From: Oxytricha trifallax
Taxonomy: Eukaryota > Ciliophora > Spirotrichea > Sporadotrichida > Oxytrichidae
DNA length: 64,000 nt
Direction: 5' to 3'
NCBI GenBank assembly: GCA_000711775.1
Contig: ARYC01017088.1
Coordinates: 1 to 64,000, forward strand
Notes under the pieces: generated by a model
Seen by the model: only the letters and a program-made list of their open reading frames with translations
The model's database searches: none
What the model was told of the DNA's origin: nothing
Position numbers and translations under genes: made by a program
Shown: positions 48,759-59,099 of the stretch, piece after piece
How the letters are laid out: each line of letters begins with the position of its first letter
Position numbering within the stretch: the first letter of the stretch is position 1

Positions 48759-48766
48759 GAAAAATT

Positions 48767-51528
48767 AATTATGTTTAATTTAGGTCATGATATTAATCTT
48801 GAAAGCTAATAGATCATTATTATAGACAATTTAAATAAGTTTACCATGATAAGAAGTAAATAAAAATTTGCCAATCGTCTTGGATTTAATGGATTCATTA
48901 ACTTCCAAGTAACACTCTGTAGCTTAACCATATTAACCCAATTGCTAGAAAATCAAAGCAGCTCAATTGTAGTCTTTGCCAGTGAAGAAACAAGGAGCAG
49001 CATGTTTAAGCATTTGGATTTATTCAAATAGGACTCCAGCGCTTTAAAAGTGCTTCTTGGCAATTGTTCTATCTTGTTTGGCCTCTTTAAGCAATTTCTT
49101 CTTTTCGATTTTAGTCAAATGCTTAAGGACCTTTGATCTCCATGACTTATTATCAGCTTCTCCCATTCTAGATTTCCCTAAGTCGGTTTATAATAAGCCA
49201 AGTATCTCTTTACTAAGTCATCATCGTTTGAGTTTTGGAAGCATTTCATTGCAGCATCATAATATTTCTTCTTGAAAAGCTTAATACCTTTAATTCTACA
49301 TTCATCTTAAGTTGATCTATCATTTAGAAGTGCTCCTGACATGAATATTGATCTAACTATATCATCTAGCAACTCTGGTTGTTGAATCATTTCCTTGTTA
49401 CAATAAATTAAAAAATGGATAAATTTTGAAAGATTTTATAATAACATCTACAGCACCAATTTTTTCCCAATAGTTTTAGATTGGCTTTCTTCCATGAGCA
49501 ACATCATCATAGATGATTAATCTTCTCCTTGGTCTTGTGATACATACAAGAACTTAAGTTCAATACATAGCATAGAGAACTATATATAATTAATATTGAT
49601 ATTTTTAAACTTTCTATAGACTTCGTCTCTGTGTCTGCTCATGAAAGTTGAAGATCATCTTCATATTCTTGGTCCTCATTATGCTTCTCTGCCTCTTTAA
49701 TTTATTTCATAATATTTTCAAAGTTCTCAACATTAAGACAGTCAAAGTCCTTAATTTCTTGGTTGTATTTGAGTCTTTTGACTTGTTCATAAAAAATATC
49801 GTTGAGCAGCTTCCATTCTGACTTGGTAATATCACCCAAGTGAAAAAAGTTGTACAAAATATCATCATCTAATTCAAGACCCTTTGCTTCATAAACTGAA
49901 AGACAGAGGATATTCTTAAACATGTCTGGAATCATTTCCTTTGCTAATAAGTCTCTCACGATCAAACCTAATTGCATTCATAATAAGGCGAGGCCACATT
50001 TGCATCTTTATCAAAGGTCATTTTAGTTCCAGTGAATATGGATCTCATTAGTCTGGCATCAAGAGGCATAATGATCAAAGACTTCATTCCATCCTTATCA
50101 GATTCTTCTTTCACTAATTTGTCAATAGTTTTAGGAAAAACAGTTCAATTAATCTAACTACAGAATTTGCAAGGTCTAAAATTTTCCATGTGATCTGTAG
50201 TTCTTTGTCAATTATACGATTTTGGGTACATTAAAATCAGTTTAAGAGAAGAGATTTCTCAAATCTAAGAATCTCGCTCCAACACCCTTTGCAATTGATT
50301 AAGCGGTATCACCAGCGTAGAAGACGTTGTGAGTGGTAAGTTTGAGTAAGGTTTGGAGAGTCTTTGGGGTTAAGTCTTGCACTTAATCAACCATTAAGTA
50401 GTCCATTTTCATTTTCTTCGTAGTCTCACCATACCACAATCTCTTTTGAATGTGATTTAGATAAAATAATTTAATTTTATATCATTTAAATAATTAATAT
50501 ATATTATTAGGGACATAAAATATATTATTGTCAAATATAATAATGGAATTTTAAATTAATCATGAACTCAAATTTTGAAATTATAAAGTTTTTTTAATAC
50601 AAAGATTTTATATTTTATTAATTGACAACATCCATTAAGTTATATGCTCTTTGTTCAGCTTTCCATTTCTCATACTCCAAGAATATATAGTAATTAGCAT
50701 TTTTCTCATTCGTAGTCAAGAAATCCTAGCCTTCATCTTTAACATAAGAATTTCTTGGTAAATATCCCATATAATATTTGCAGCTCTCCATACCTCCCTT
50801 TATAGATGAGTAAATTTCAGTCCACACTAAACTTGGAGAGATTTCTTCATTTTCTTTCTAGTACCAATTTTAGGCCAGAATTTTGATTCATATGTATCGT
50901 AATCATCCTCGAAAGATTATTATTATCTCTCTAAATGGTACTTTTCATGAGATCTATTGAGAAAGTAACCCACAAGCTTTGTATCTTGGCCAGATTTTTG
51001 GGCTGTTTACTTGCTCTATTCATTTATCTTAACAAATTTTCTATCATCTCCTTCTTCATCTTCTGCAAATTCATCGTTAATTTCAGCTTATTTGTCTATT
51101 TTTTAGTAACTCCTTGCCAAACTAAGCAATTTACTCATCATTGTCAATGTTTTTTTTCTTTGTAGTATTGTAGAATACATTCAATTTTGGGGAATTAGAA
51201 TTTGCTAAAATAATTATAAATCAAAATATTGGCAGTTAAAGTTAGTCAATTTAAATGATCTTGGGCTAGGGAATTAAAAGTTAGCTAAATTTTAATACTG
51301 GCGCTACTATTTCATAGCATTCCTGGAGCGAGATAACTCGACTTTAATGTGAAGGTATAATTTAATGAATTAAGATGAGTTTAATTAAAGTCGAGTTATC
51401 TCGCTCCAGGGATGCTATGAAATAGTAGCGCGAGTATTAAAATTTAGCTAACTTTTAATTCCCTATCGAATGTCCAAGAAGATCATTTTCTCTTTCAAAA
51501 GTGGTTGATCATTATGACTCCTTAGATT
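48767..51528 (-). CDS. TRANK1-like SF1 helicase gene, middle block
   Basis: Minus strand. In protein order: EDDYDTYESKFWPKI, then SLVWTEIYSSIKGGMESCKY, LEYEKWKAEQRAYNLMDVVN, HIQKRLWYGE, a Walker B/motif II region DYLMVDQVQDLTPKTLQ, motif III AGDTAQSIAKGVGARFLDLR, motif IV LTKNYRSH, LCLSVYEAKGLELDDDILYN (motif V) and CITRPRRRLIIYDDVAHG (motif VI), then TPR-like repeats to the E3 boundary. These are the UvrD/SF1 helicase motifs of TRANK1-like proteins. The motif II glutamate is encoded as TAA (Gln). An IES lies at 50,455-50,623, a MITE at 51,267, and several one-base phase changes at homopolymers. Confidence 0.8.
50455..50623 (-). other. IES candidate, pointer ATT, about 166 bp
   Basis: Coding sequence NLMDVVN ends at ATT 50,621-50,623 and HIQKRLWYG resumes at ATT 50,455-50,457, in the same frame once one ATT and the AT-rich 163 bp between are removed. 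The insert has no GT...AG intron ends at the joint that fits, so an IES is the better explanation. Confidence 0.7.
51267..51465. repeat. 199-bp foldback element (MITE) with TA ends
   Basis: Near-perfect inverted repeats of about 85 bp starting TAGGGAATTAAAAGTTAGCT, with a loop of about 30 bp. TA at each end fits a Tc1/mariner-type target. Lies in the helicase gene just left of TBE-A. No coding capacity. Confidence 0.88.
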
Positions 51529-51669
51529 AATCCAAAACCCCAAAACCCTTTCAGTAGTTTGATTAAATTTTGATTGATAAAAGTAGACTATTAAGGCATA
51601 CTTTATTAGGGTTTTAATTGGGTTTATGTTGGGGTTTTATGTTTAAATATTAGTAATTTAAGTGAGTAT

Positions 51670-52719
51670 ATGCGAGGTTTGGGCTCAGTTTATGACAGTT
51701 AGTATATAGATTTATTGTTTAAGTTGCGTTATGGTGCGATGATTACAGTGAGCAACTCAAACCTATTCTAAATTGTACATCAATTGCAAGACTGCTCCAT
51801 AAATCTCCTGCAACTGTGAGGTCTCACTGTCTATAATTATTGAATTTAAAGAGATAGCAGCTAAACTCTAAGCCTAAAAGACCTCTAAAATTTTATCAGC
51901 ATCATATCGATTATCTCATTAATGATAAAACTTTTAAATACTGGGCTCACTTCTCTCTGGCTTAGAGAGCTGTGATGTTTCATCGCCAATTTCCTGAGCT
52001 TCATATCTCTGCTTAATCTATAGCGAACATATATAAAAAAACGGAATATCTTACAAGACAGTCAATCGCATTAAGATAGTGATTGACTTTAATGTTCCAT
52101 TTTACAAGGATAATTTAAATTATATATTCAATTAAATGCAGAGGGCTATTACTAATAACATTAAGTTCATAAACGCTGATGAGGCAGTATTCACGTTTAA
52201 TACCTTCATATCAAGGTCTTGGTATAAAAGATATAGCAATATTGAAGTATAAGATTAAAAGATTAAGGTTTAAACTCATGCTATACTTAGTGGAATAAGC
52301 GAAGATAATGGCCTCGAGACTTATGTTATCCACCCTCGCTCAATAAAGACCGAATAATATATAAAGTTCTTGTAATAACTCAGAGATAAGTACGCGGAAG
52401 AAGAGATTATTCTGTTTGTAGATAACTTATCTGTCCACAAAACTAAAGACACAAGGAAGCAATATGAAAGGCTTAACATAACACCTGTATTTAATGTTCC
52501 ATACAGTCCTCAGTTCAATGGAATTAAATTATATAGGGGCCTATTAAAAGGCCACTACAAGAAACTTCTGCTTTATCACTTGATGCACGATCTGAAGATA
52601 GATACAATCGATTTTATTTAGAGTGCTGCTAAGAGAGTCAGCGATGATAAAGCTTAAGTATGCGCAAGAGAAGGGAGATTTTGTTTATATAAATAAGTAT
52701 TAGATTTAAACGAATGAAT
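51670..52719 (+). pseudogene. TBE-A DDE transposase, inactivated
   Basis: ATG at 51,670, TGA at 52,717-52,719; about 350 codons, matching the TBE 42-kDa transposase. Motifs: FINADEAVFTFNTF (first Asp), IILFVDNLSVHKTKD (second Asp). The third catalytic position reads FNGIKLYRGLL, where TBE-B has FNGIELYWSQI, so the catalytic Glu is Lys and the following Trp is Arg. Two frame changes (about 51,770 and 52,045) further disable it. Ends 6 bp before the convergent 22-kDa-class gene. Confidence 0.88.
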
Positions 52720-52725
52720 AAGTTC

Positions 52726-53554
52726 ACATATTAAATTTTCCCGTGAATGGATTTGGCTTCTCTTTCTTTTCTTCCTCATAAGGCTTGCTTGGGCCCATTT
52801 TTCTCCTCTTAATGCCGGCTCCTGCATCTATGTTCATCTCGTCTGGCTTTTAGAAATCTTTGAAGAGTCTCTTACTCAATTCATGCTTTACTTGTGACTA
52901 TTCTCTCTGTTAAATTTGCTGCGCACTTTCATCAAGTAGATAGCAGTTCCAGGTTTTTCTATAAAATTAGAAGGATAAGCTTACTTGAGATGAATGGGTG
53001 CTTCTGTAGTTCCTAGAGCTAGGTGTCGCTTATTTTTATTCCTTGCTTCTCTTTTTCTTCAGGAGAGATGCTGTAGCGTTTCTTGTGAGCTTCTTAAATT
53101 ACTCAGGTTTCAGAGTTCCAAGGACACCAAAGAAGAAATTTCTCTCTGGCAACTTATTAGAGAGTTATAGCTTTGATGGAAGGTAGAGAGCAAAATCTGG
53201 ATCACTTATAGCATCATCATAGAGATTTGTTACTGATATTTCAGGGTAGTTAGGCAACTCTATCATCTTTATTTCATTATTCTTAAATGCTTTTTTCTCT
53301 TCGCTTAGCAATGCTTTTAAGAACGAGATTTTTGTTCCTTCCTGAGTTGCCAAGAACAATCCAACTATGGTTAATTTATTAGTATTAGTTAAAAGTTTAC
53401 CTTGCTAAACCAAGTACCAATAGAGGTCCTCTTTACTTCGAAATTTTCCTATTAAATCTTGAGATTAAATTCTCTTCATTGCATCATTCATAGACTCCAT
53501 CTTGCTTCCTCTTTCAGAAACGTTAATGAAATTTAAAAAATTATGGATATCCAT
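52726..53554 (-). pseudogene. TBE-A 22-kDa protein gene, frame broken
   Basis: Start at ATG 53,554 or, matching TBE-B, ATG 53,500 (MESMNDAMKRIQSQDLIGKF); stop TGA 52,726. Intron 1 at 53,365-53,400 (36 nt, GTAAAC...CCATAG). Conserved blocks: GTKISFLKALLSEEKKAFKN, IELPNYPEISVTNLYDDA, LPERNFFFGVLGTL, and a C-terminus GAGIKRRKMGPSKPYEEEK. Two phase changes (about 53,100 and 52,880) interrupt the 3' half. Function unknown; conserved in every TBE-family copy in the window. Confidence 0.82.
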
Positions 53555-53585
53555 TCTAAGTTTATTAAAATCTTACTAAGGTAAA

Positions 53586-54492
53586 ATTTTTGAAATCGAA
53601 GTCAGTTCATTTTCTTGAAATACAAAAACGTAATGTATATTAAAATCGAAGCAATTAAAAAACATTCTTAAAGTAAAAGTAATTTGTGTTATTTTGTAAA
53701 TCCACTCTTACAGTCGTTATCTATTCGAATATTGTCACCAATCGGTAGTATACTAACTTCTTAGATGTATGCGTCCACGAGCATCTCGGTTTTATCACTT
53801 TCCAACTAGTTTATTAGTACACTTCCGGATTTTTGTGAGAATATCGTGTTCATCTACCGAACTTTTGTTAATAACAGTATACTGTTCTTCAACACACACT
53901 TCTGTAAAAAAACAGAATCGCAATTATATGAAATTTTTTTCATATATAAATTGTTGGTGCAGCTAGATATCTACCTTATTATTCATGAATATTTCACTTT
54001 TTGCTAAAATGTTTCTGCTTTTGCAGAAACTTATTTCTTTACAGAGAATTAATATTTGTTGAGAGTGTTTTAATTTAGCAAAAAGTGAAATATTCATGAA
54101 TAATAAGGTAGATATCTAGCTGCACCAACAATTTATATATGAAAAAAATTTCATATAATTGCGATTCTGTTTTTGTACAGAAGTGTGTGTTGAAGAACAG
54201 TATACTGTTATTAACAAAAGTTCGGTAGATGAACACGATATTCTCACAAAAATCCGGAAGTGGTACTAATAAACTAGTTGGAAAGTGATAAAACCGAGAT
54301 GCTCGTGGACGCATACATCTAAGAAGTTAGTATACTACCGATTGGTGACAATATTCGAATAGATAACGACTGTAAGAGTGGATTTACAAAATAACACAAA
54401 TTACTTTTACTTTAAGAATGTTTTTTAATTGCTTCGATTTTAATATACATTACGTTTTTGTATTTCAGAAAGATGACTTCGATTTCAAAAAT
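53586..54492. mobile_element. 907-bp palindromic element nested in TBE-A
   Basis: Two arms of about 420 bp are almost perfect reverse complements (ATTTTTGAAATCGAAGTCA at the left, its complement at the right), around a loop of about 65 bp near 54,040 that itself holds a TTTCTGC/GCAGAAA hairpin. No coding capacity; frames on the two arms are mirror images. A long foldback element, or two inverted copies of one element. It lies in the upstream region of the TBE-A 22-kDa gene, and its presence explains the extra length of TBE-A. Confidence 0.92.
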
Positions 54493-54982
54493 CACTACTA
54501 AATAGGAGAACTTACTGGAGGTCAACCTTGAAAAGATATGAGGAGAAGCATTTAAAAACTTGCTCCAAGTTTCACACATTGATTTCCATTTTATCAATCT
54601 ATCTCCATTAAATTGCTACTAATAATTTTTAATTATTTTAGGAGGTCCTCCAAATTAAGTTCAAACTTTATTAGGAGTTGAATTTAAGGTTAAAACTTAA
54701 TTAGGAGCATATTAAATTAAAAAATGTTTAATAATTTTACCTCCAAATTAAGTTCAAACCTGATTTGGAGGACCTCTTAGAGAAACAAAACTTCATTAGG
54801 AGTATTTTAATTTACTAAAATGTATAAAATTCTCATAAAATATCTCAAAACAAAATCTTTTATGGTAGTTTAATTTTCTTACCTCTCATCAAAGAATCTA
54901 CCAGAGAGTCTAATACTCTACAATTATACTATATCATGGTCGATATTATCATTATTATAATAAAATTTATCAGCAAACTAAA
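54493..54982. promoter_or_regulatory. TBE-A divergent promoter region with AGGAG/CTCC motif cluster
   Basis: Between the 22-kDa and zinc-finger/kinase genes. AGGAG or its complement recurs at least six times from about 54,640 to 54,810, including the inverted pair AGGAGGTCCTCCAAATTAAG and TTTGGAGGACCTC, often next to AATTAAGTTCAAAC. Likely protein-binding sites. Role inferred from position and repetition. Confidence 0.55.
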
Positions 54983-56405
54983 ATGAGCGCTAACCTGTTA
55001 AGAAGAGCGTCATTACTTGGGTAAAGTCAATAAAAGTTATCATTCAGAGACGCTTGTACTCAGTGGGAGACTACTAATGACAACTTTGACTAGTCTAGCT
55101 TTGAGATTTAAATATAAATTAAGTAGGAGGTTATCAAAGAAGCTGTGCAAATTGAGGAGGAGGTTAAACAACCCGCCATAGAGCATTAATAAATACCAGC
55201 CAAAGTTGACTATTAATGCAAAGAATGCAATAAAGTTTTCCCTTACAAGTCAACTTATAAGAGACACTTGAGAGATATACACAACGATATGCCAAGGTTA
55301 TATCTAAAGCATTCAAAGAAAGATGGGAAGTACGTCTGTGAGTTCTGTGAGAAGCCATATTCTCATACTAGAGACCTCAAAGTGAACTCAAGGAAAAAGC
55401 ATAATCAAAGTTTTGTCTTTATTCATGAACCTACAGGGAATAGATTCCTCTAAAAAAGAAGTCAAGAAACCCAGTGGAGTCTCTTAGAGTTGAAGTGTAG
55501 AAGTAAGTCAAAATGAAGAAAGCAGTCAAGAACTTTCCAGTCTCTAAGATCAATAAGATCTTGGTTAAGATAGAGGCAATGAAGATTCCTATATTAAAAA
55601 TTATTGACTTAGATTCTTTCCTAGAAAGCTACCTTACTCTTGAAGATAAAATAGAGAAGAGAGTCATAACTGACGAATAATATGCTTACAAGATAAATCC
55701 TTTCAATTACTTCCTTGCTGATGACAAGTTCCAAATGGAATTTGCTAATGAGTATTATGCTCTTTAAAAGGCAAAGTTAAATAAGTGCAGGCATATCATC
55801 TAGCTTTATGCTATTTAACTTGGTAAAGATCATGTGTAGCCTTCAGGCTTCCTTTACTAGAAATGACTTATAGAGAATTCTTATCTGACAAAAGATGTCA
55901 GAGATAAGTTAGCTAGATAGTATAGCAGATAGTTGAGGGGATTGAAGAGCTTCACAAGCTTGGTTATGTTCATAGAGACTTAAAGCAAGAGAACATCATG
56001 ATGAACTTTTAGCCTCTTAGAGTTTATATTATTGACTTAAACAGAGCTCATAGAGTGCAAGCCTCTGCATTAGGAAATGTATACGGCACTCCTGGATATT
56101 TCCCAGAGAGAGAGGAATGGAGAGATGGAGACACTTAATGGAGATCTGGGCTCTAGCAGTAATAATAATAGAGAGCGACATGCCAAGAAACGAATACTTT
56201 AGCTGCAGGGGTGAAAGAGATTCTAAGCAGAATAAAACAATATCTCGATAAAAATAAAATAAATGGAGGTCTCAGAGAACTTCCATACTCAACTATTATC
56301 AAGCCAAGCTAAGAGAATTAACAAACAATAGAAACAATCAAACATCAACTAAGAAAGATAAAATTCAGAGAACTGCCACATGACTCTAAGCTTATGTTTG
56401 TGTGA
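54983..56405 (+). pseudogene. TBE-A C2H2 zinc-finger / kinase-like protein (57-kDa class)
   Basis: ATG 54,983 (MSANLLRRASLLGQSQQK) to TGA 56,403-56,405. Finger 1 CKECNKVFPYKSTYKRHL is complete; finger 2 CEFCEKPYSHTRDLKVN has Asn where the first zinc-binding His should be. The kinase half keeps HKLGYVHRDLKQENIM (HRD catalytic Asp present, Pro to Gln after Lys), IIDLNRA at the DFG position and GTPGYFPERE in the activation segment. At least three phase changes (about 55,515, 55,865 and 56,145). Divergent from the 22-kDa gene. Confidence 0.85.
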
Positions 56406-56671
56406 AATATTTTAAAAAACTCGCTTGTTATACTCACTTAAATTACTAATATTTAAACATTAAACCCCAACATAAGCCCTATTAAAACCCTAATAAAGTA
56501 TGCCTTAATAGTCTACTTTTATCAATCAAAACTCAATCAAACTACTGAAAAGGTTTTGGGGTTTTGATTCAAAACCCCAAAACCTCTTAGTGAGGTTTAT
56601 AAGTGCTTTGATTTGTAGGGTATAGTTGGGGTCTTATTGGGGTTAGTAGAGAAATTTGGTCGAATTGCAAA

Positions 56672-57737
56672 ATGAGAAATAGAAATTAGCGAAATTAAGG
56701 GTCTATTTATGATGAGTAATATTTAGATTTACTGCTTAAGCTTTGGTATGGTACAAGTATTAATATAGACTAAGTCAATCCTGCAATGAATTATGCAGCT
56801 ATAGCAAAGCTTCTGCGTAAGAGTGCCTCAACAGTTAGTTATCATTGCTGTTGGCTGTTTAGCATTATAATTAAGGCACTTGAAAGCATCCTGCAAGAAA
56901 ATAAAAGTTCTCACAGCACCATATTGACTACCTCTGCGACTCGAAGACTTTAAAGTATTGGGCACACTTTCCCACTAGACTAGCGAGCTGTGATGTTTCA
57001 TCGCAAGTTTCCTGACATGCGTATCTCTCCTTAAACTATAGCCAACATTTTTAGAAGAAATGGTATTACTCTCAAGACTGTCAACAGAGTGAAGAGAGTG
57101 ATTGATTTTACAGTGTCATTTTATAGGAATAATTTAAACTTTATATATGATTAAATGCAGAGGGCTTTTGATAATAACATCAAGTTCATACACGCTGATG
57201 AAGCTGTATTCACCTTCAACACGTTTATTAACAAGTCATGGTACAAAAAGTATGATAATATAGAAGTTTATGACTAAAACGTGAAGGTAGTCACCCATGC
57301 AATTTTAGATGGTATTAGCGAAGATTCAGGCTTAGAAAGTTATGTCATTCACCCTCGCTCTATTAAGCGAGAGTAGTAGATAGAGTTCCTTCATAAGCTC
57401 AGAGAGAAGTATAGCAATCAAGAGATCATCCTGTTTGTTGATAACCTTTCAGTTCATAAAGACTAAGGAGTCTAAGAAAGCCTATGAAGAACTAAATATA
57501 ACTCCTGTTTACAACGTTCCTTATAGCCCATAATTTAATGGAATTGAATTATACTGGAGTTAAATCAAGACTCACTACAAGAAGCTACTGCTGTATCATC
57601 TTATGCATGACTTGCCCATCGATACAGTAGACTTAATTCAAAGCAGCTGTAAGAGAGTGAGCGTAGATAAGACAACAATTTGTGCGAGAGAGGGAAGAAT
57701 GAATATTTATAAATAAGTTTTAGATTTATTCGAATGA
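56672..57737 (+). pseudogene. TBE-B DDE transposase, one frameshift
   Basis: ATG 56,672 to TGA 57,735-57,737, about 355 codons as for TBE 42-kDa transposases. All three catalytic residues are present: KFIHADEAVFTFNTF, IILFVDNLSVHK and FNGIELYWSQIKTHYKK. A helix-turn-helix-like stretch (AAIAKLLRKSASTVSYHC) lies near residue 50. A single extra A in CATAAAGAC at about 57,460 shifts the frame between the second Asp and the Glu; otherwise the gene is complete. TBE transposases are known to be needed for DNA elimination during Oxytricha development, so a near-intact copy is of interest. Confidence 0.9.
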
Positions 57738-57743
57738 ATATAT

Positions 57744-58533
57744 TCACATATTAAATTGACCCATAAATGGGTTTGACTTCTCTTTTTTCTCCTCTTCTTA
57801 TGGCTTGCTTGGGCCCATATTTCTTCTCTTTGTGCCAGCTCCTGCATCTATGCTCATTTCATCTGGCTTTTAAGCATCTTTATAAAGTCTCTTGCTCACT
57901 TAATGAATATTCTATGACTTTCTCTCTCTGTGACTTTGCATGTTCTTTCATTAGGAATATACCAGTTCCAGGTTTCCCTACAAAGTTATGTGTCAAAGCT
58001 TACTAGAGAGGTATGGATGCTTCTTAAGCTCCGCAAGCCAGGTCTCGCTTATTAGTATGCCTTGCTTCTTTTAATCTTCAGGAGAAATAGAGTAGCGTTT
58101 CTTGTGAGCTTCTTCAATGATCTCTCTGAGATAATCTCTCTCTTAAAGTGCCAAGAACACCAAAGAAGAAGCTCCTTTCTGGAAGTTTGTTAGAGAGTTG
58201 TTTCTTGGTAGGAAGATAAACTACCAACTCTTCATCATTCATCGCATCCTCGTAGAGATTAGTGACTGAAATCTCTGAGTAGTTTGGTATATCTATCAAC
58301 TTTATTTCATTGTTTTTGAAGGCTATCTTCTCATCACACAGAATAGCTTTTAAGAATGAAATTTTGGTACCTTCCATCGTTGGAAGGAATAAACCCACTA
58401 TAGTATGTGTTTAAGTCTATGTCACATGCTTACCATGCTGAGTGAGGTATCGATAGAGATCTTCCTTGCTTCTAAATCTTGAGATAATTTCTTAAGCTTC
58501 AACTCTCTTCATTGCAGTACTTATAGATTCCAT
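57744..58533 (-). pseudogene. TBE-B 22-kDa protein gene, frame broken
   Basis: ATG 58,533 (MESISTAMKRVEAQEIISRF), TGA 57,744, 6 bp from the convergent transposase stop. Intron 1 at 58,398-58,433 is 36 nt, the same length and place as in TBE-A. Conserved blocks: GTKISFLKAILCDEKIAFKN, IDIPNYSEISVTNLYEDAMN, LPERSFFFGVLGTLRE. A slip in an AG repeat near 58,130 moves the frame to LREIIEEAHKKRYSISPEDQ; a second change lies near 57,910 before the C-terminus GAGTKRRNMGPSKPQEEEK. Confidence 0.82.
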
Positions 58534-59099
58534 CCTTGTTCCTTCTCTTATTATTTAATTTCAAATTTTAACATATAGAGTTCTGGATCCAACTGTTAAA
58601 AATCTTAGTATTAAATATGGGCATCTTATAGGAGGTCAACTTGGTAAGGATACGTGGAAAAAGCTGGCAGAAGCTGTAACAAACTTCAGAGTTGGAACTC
58701 CATTTTTATCAATTTAGTTCCATTAAATTAGTACTAAATTTGTTTAAATTTAATAAGTACCGGTACTAAATTCGTTTAAATTTAATTGGTACCAATTTAA
58801 TAGTACCAAAACTTAATTAGTACCTAGTTTTAAACTAATGAGGGTTTAATGGAAAAGTTCCTAAATGGTTCAAAACCTAAATGGTACCAGTACCAACCCG
58901 ATTTTATGCTTGGTTGGTACCAAAATCGAAATTATTAAGTATGAAATTAGAAAAAATATATTTATAAAATAAGCATAAATATGATATCTAACACCTTAAA
59001 TACAACCATAATTGTTGTCGCATCAACCCCTATACAGAGTGACTATAACCAGAAAGGTTATTAGAGCTTTATAATAGAAATTTAAATTTGAATTTAAAC
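58534..59099. promoter_or_regulatory. TBE-B divergent promoter region with GTACC motif cluster
   Basis: Eight or more GTAC-centred words (AGTACC, GGTACC, GGTACT) lie between about 58,745 and 58,925, several as symmetric AGTACCGGTACT or GGTACCAGTACC pairs, interspersed with TTTAAATTTAAT. The motif differs wholly from the AGGAG motif at the same place in TBE-A. Regulatory role inferred. Confidence 0.6.

Larger units (their letters stand above)
44292..48763. mobile_element. E3: TBE-like transposon with hairpin termini
   Basis: Both ends carry CAACCGTCGGCA...TGCCGACGGTTG hairpins (44,296-44,331 and 48,723-48,758), flanked by ATT on each side (44,289-44,291 and 48,764-48,766), which fits the ANT target duplications of TBEs. 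AGGATTCAAAAATCCT also recurs near both ends. The 4.46-kb interior has the TBE gene set in the same order as E2: zinc-finger/kinase-like (minus), 22-kDa-class (plus), transposase (minus). It lacks C4A4 telomere repeats. It sits inside the TRANK1-like gene, with TPR-like coding on both sides. Confidence 0.9.
51532..56566. mobile_element. TBE-A: telomere-bearing element transposon
   Basis: Begins CCAAAACCCCAAAACCC and ends GGTTTTGGGGTTTTG, the C4A4 telomere-like termini that define TBEs of Oxytricha. Terminal inverted repeats extend about 135 bp (51,532-51,667 against 56,433-56,566) and include a second TTGGGGTTTTA-like block. Gene order: transposase (plus), 22-kDa-class (minus), zinc-finger/kinase (plus). 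A 907-bp palindromic element is inserted at 53,586; without it the element is about 4.1 kb, the canonical TBE length. Left flank is AAT; the right end meets TBE-B across ATT. Confidence 0.95.

Noticed and set aside
50130-50190. One-base phase changes in the helicase middle block as proof of a pseudogene
   Set aside because: They fall in A and T homopolymers and come as a nearby pair, so assembly error is as likely as mutation.
53769-54314. Two similar open frames on opposite strands
   Set aside because: They are mirror images produced by the two arms of the palindrome at 53,586-54,492, with no other coding evidence.
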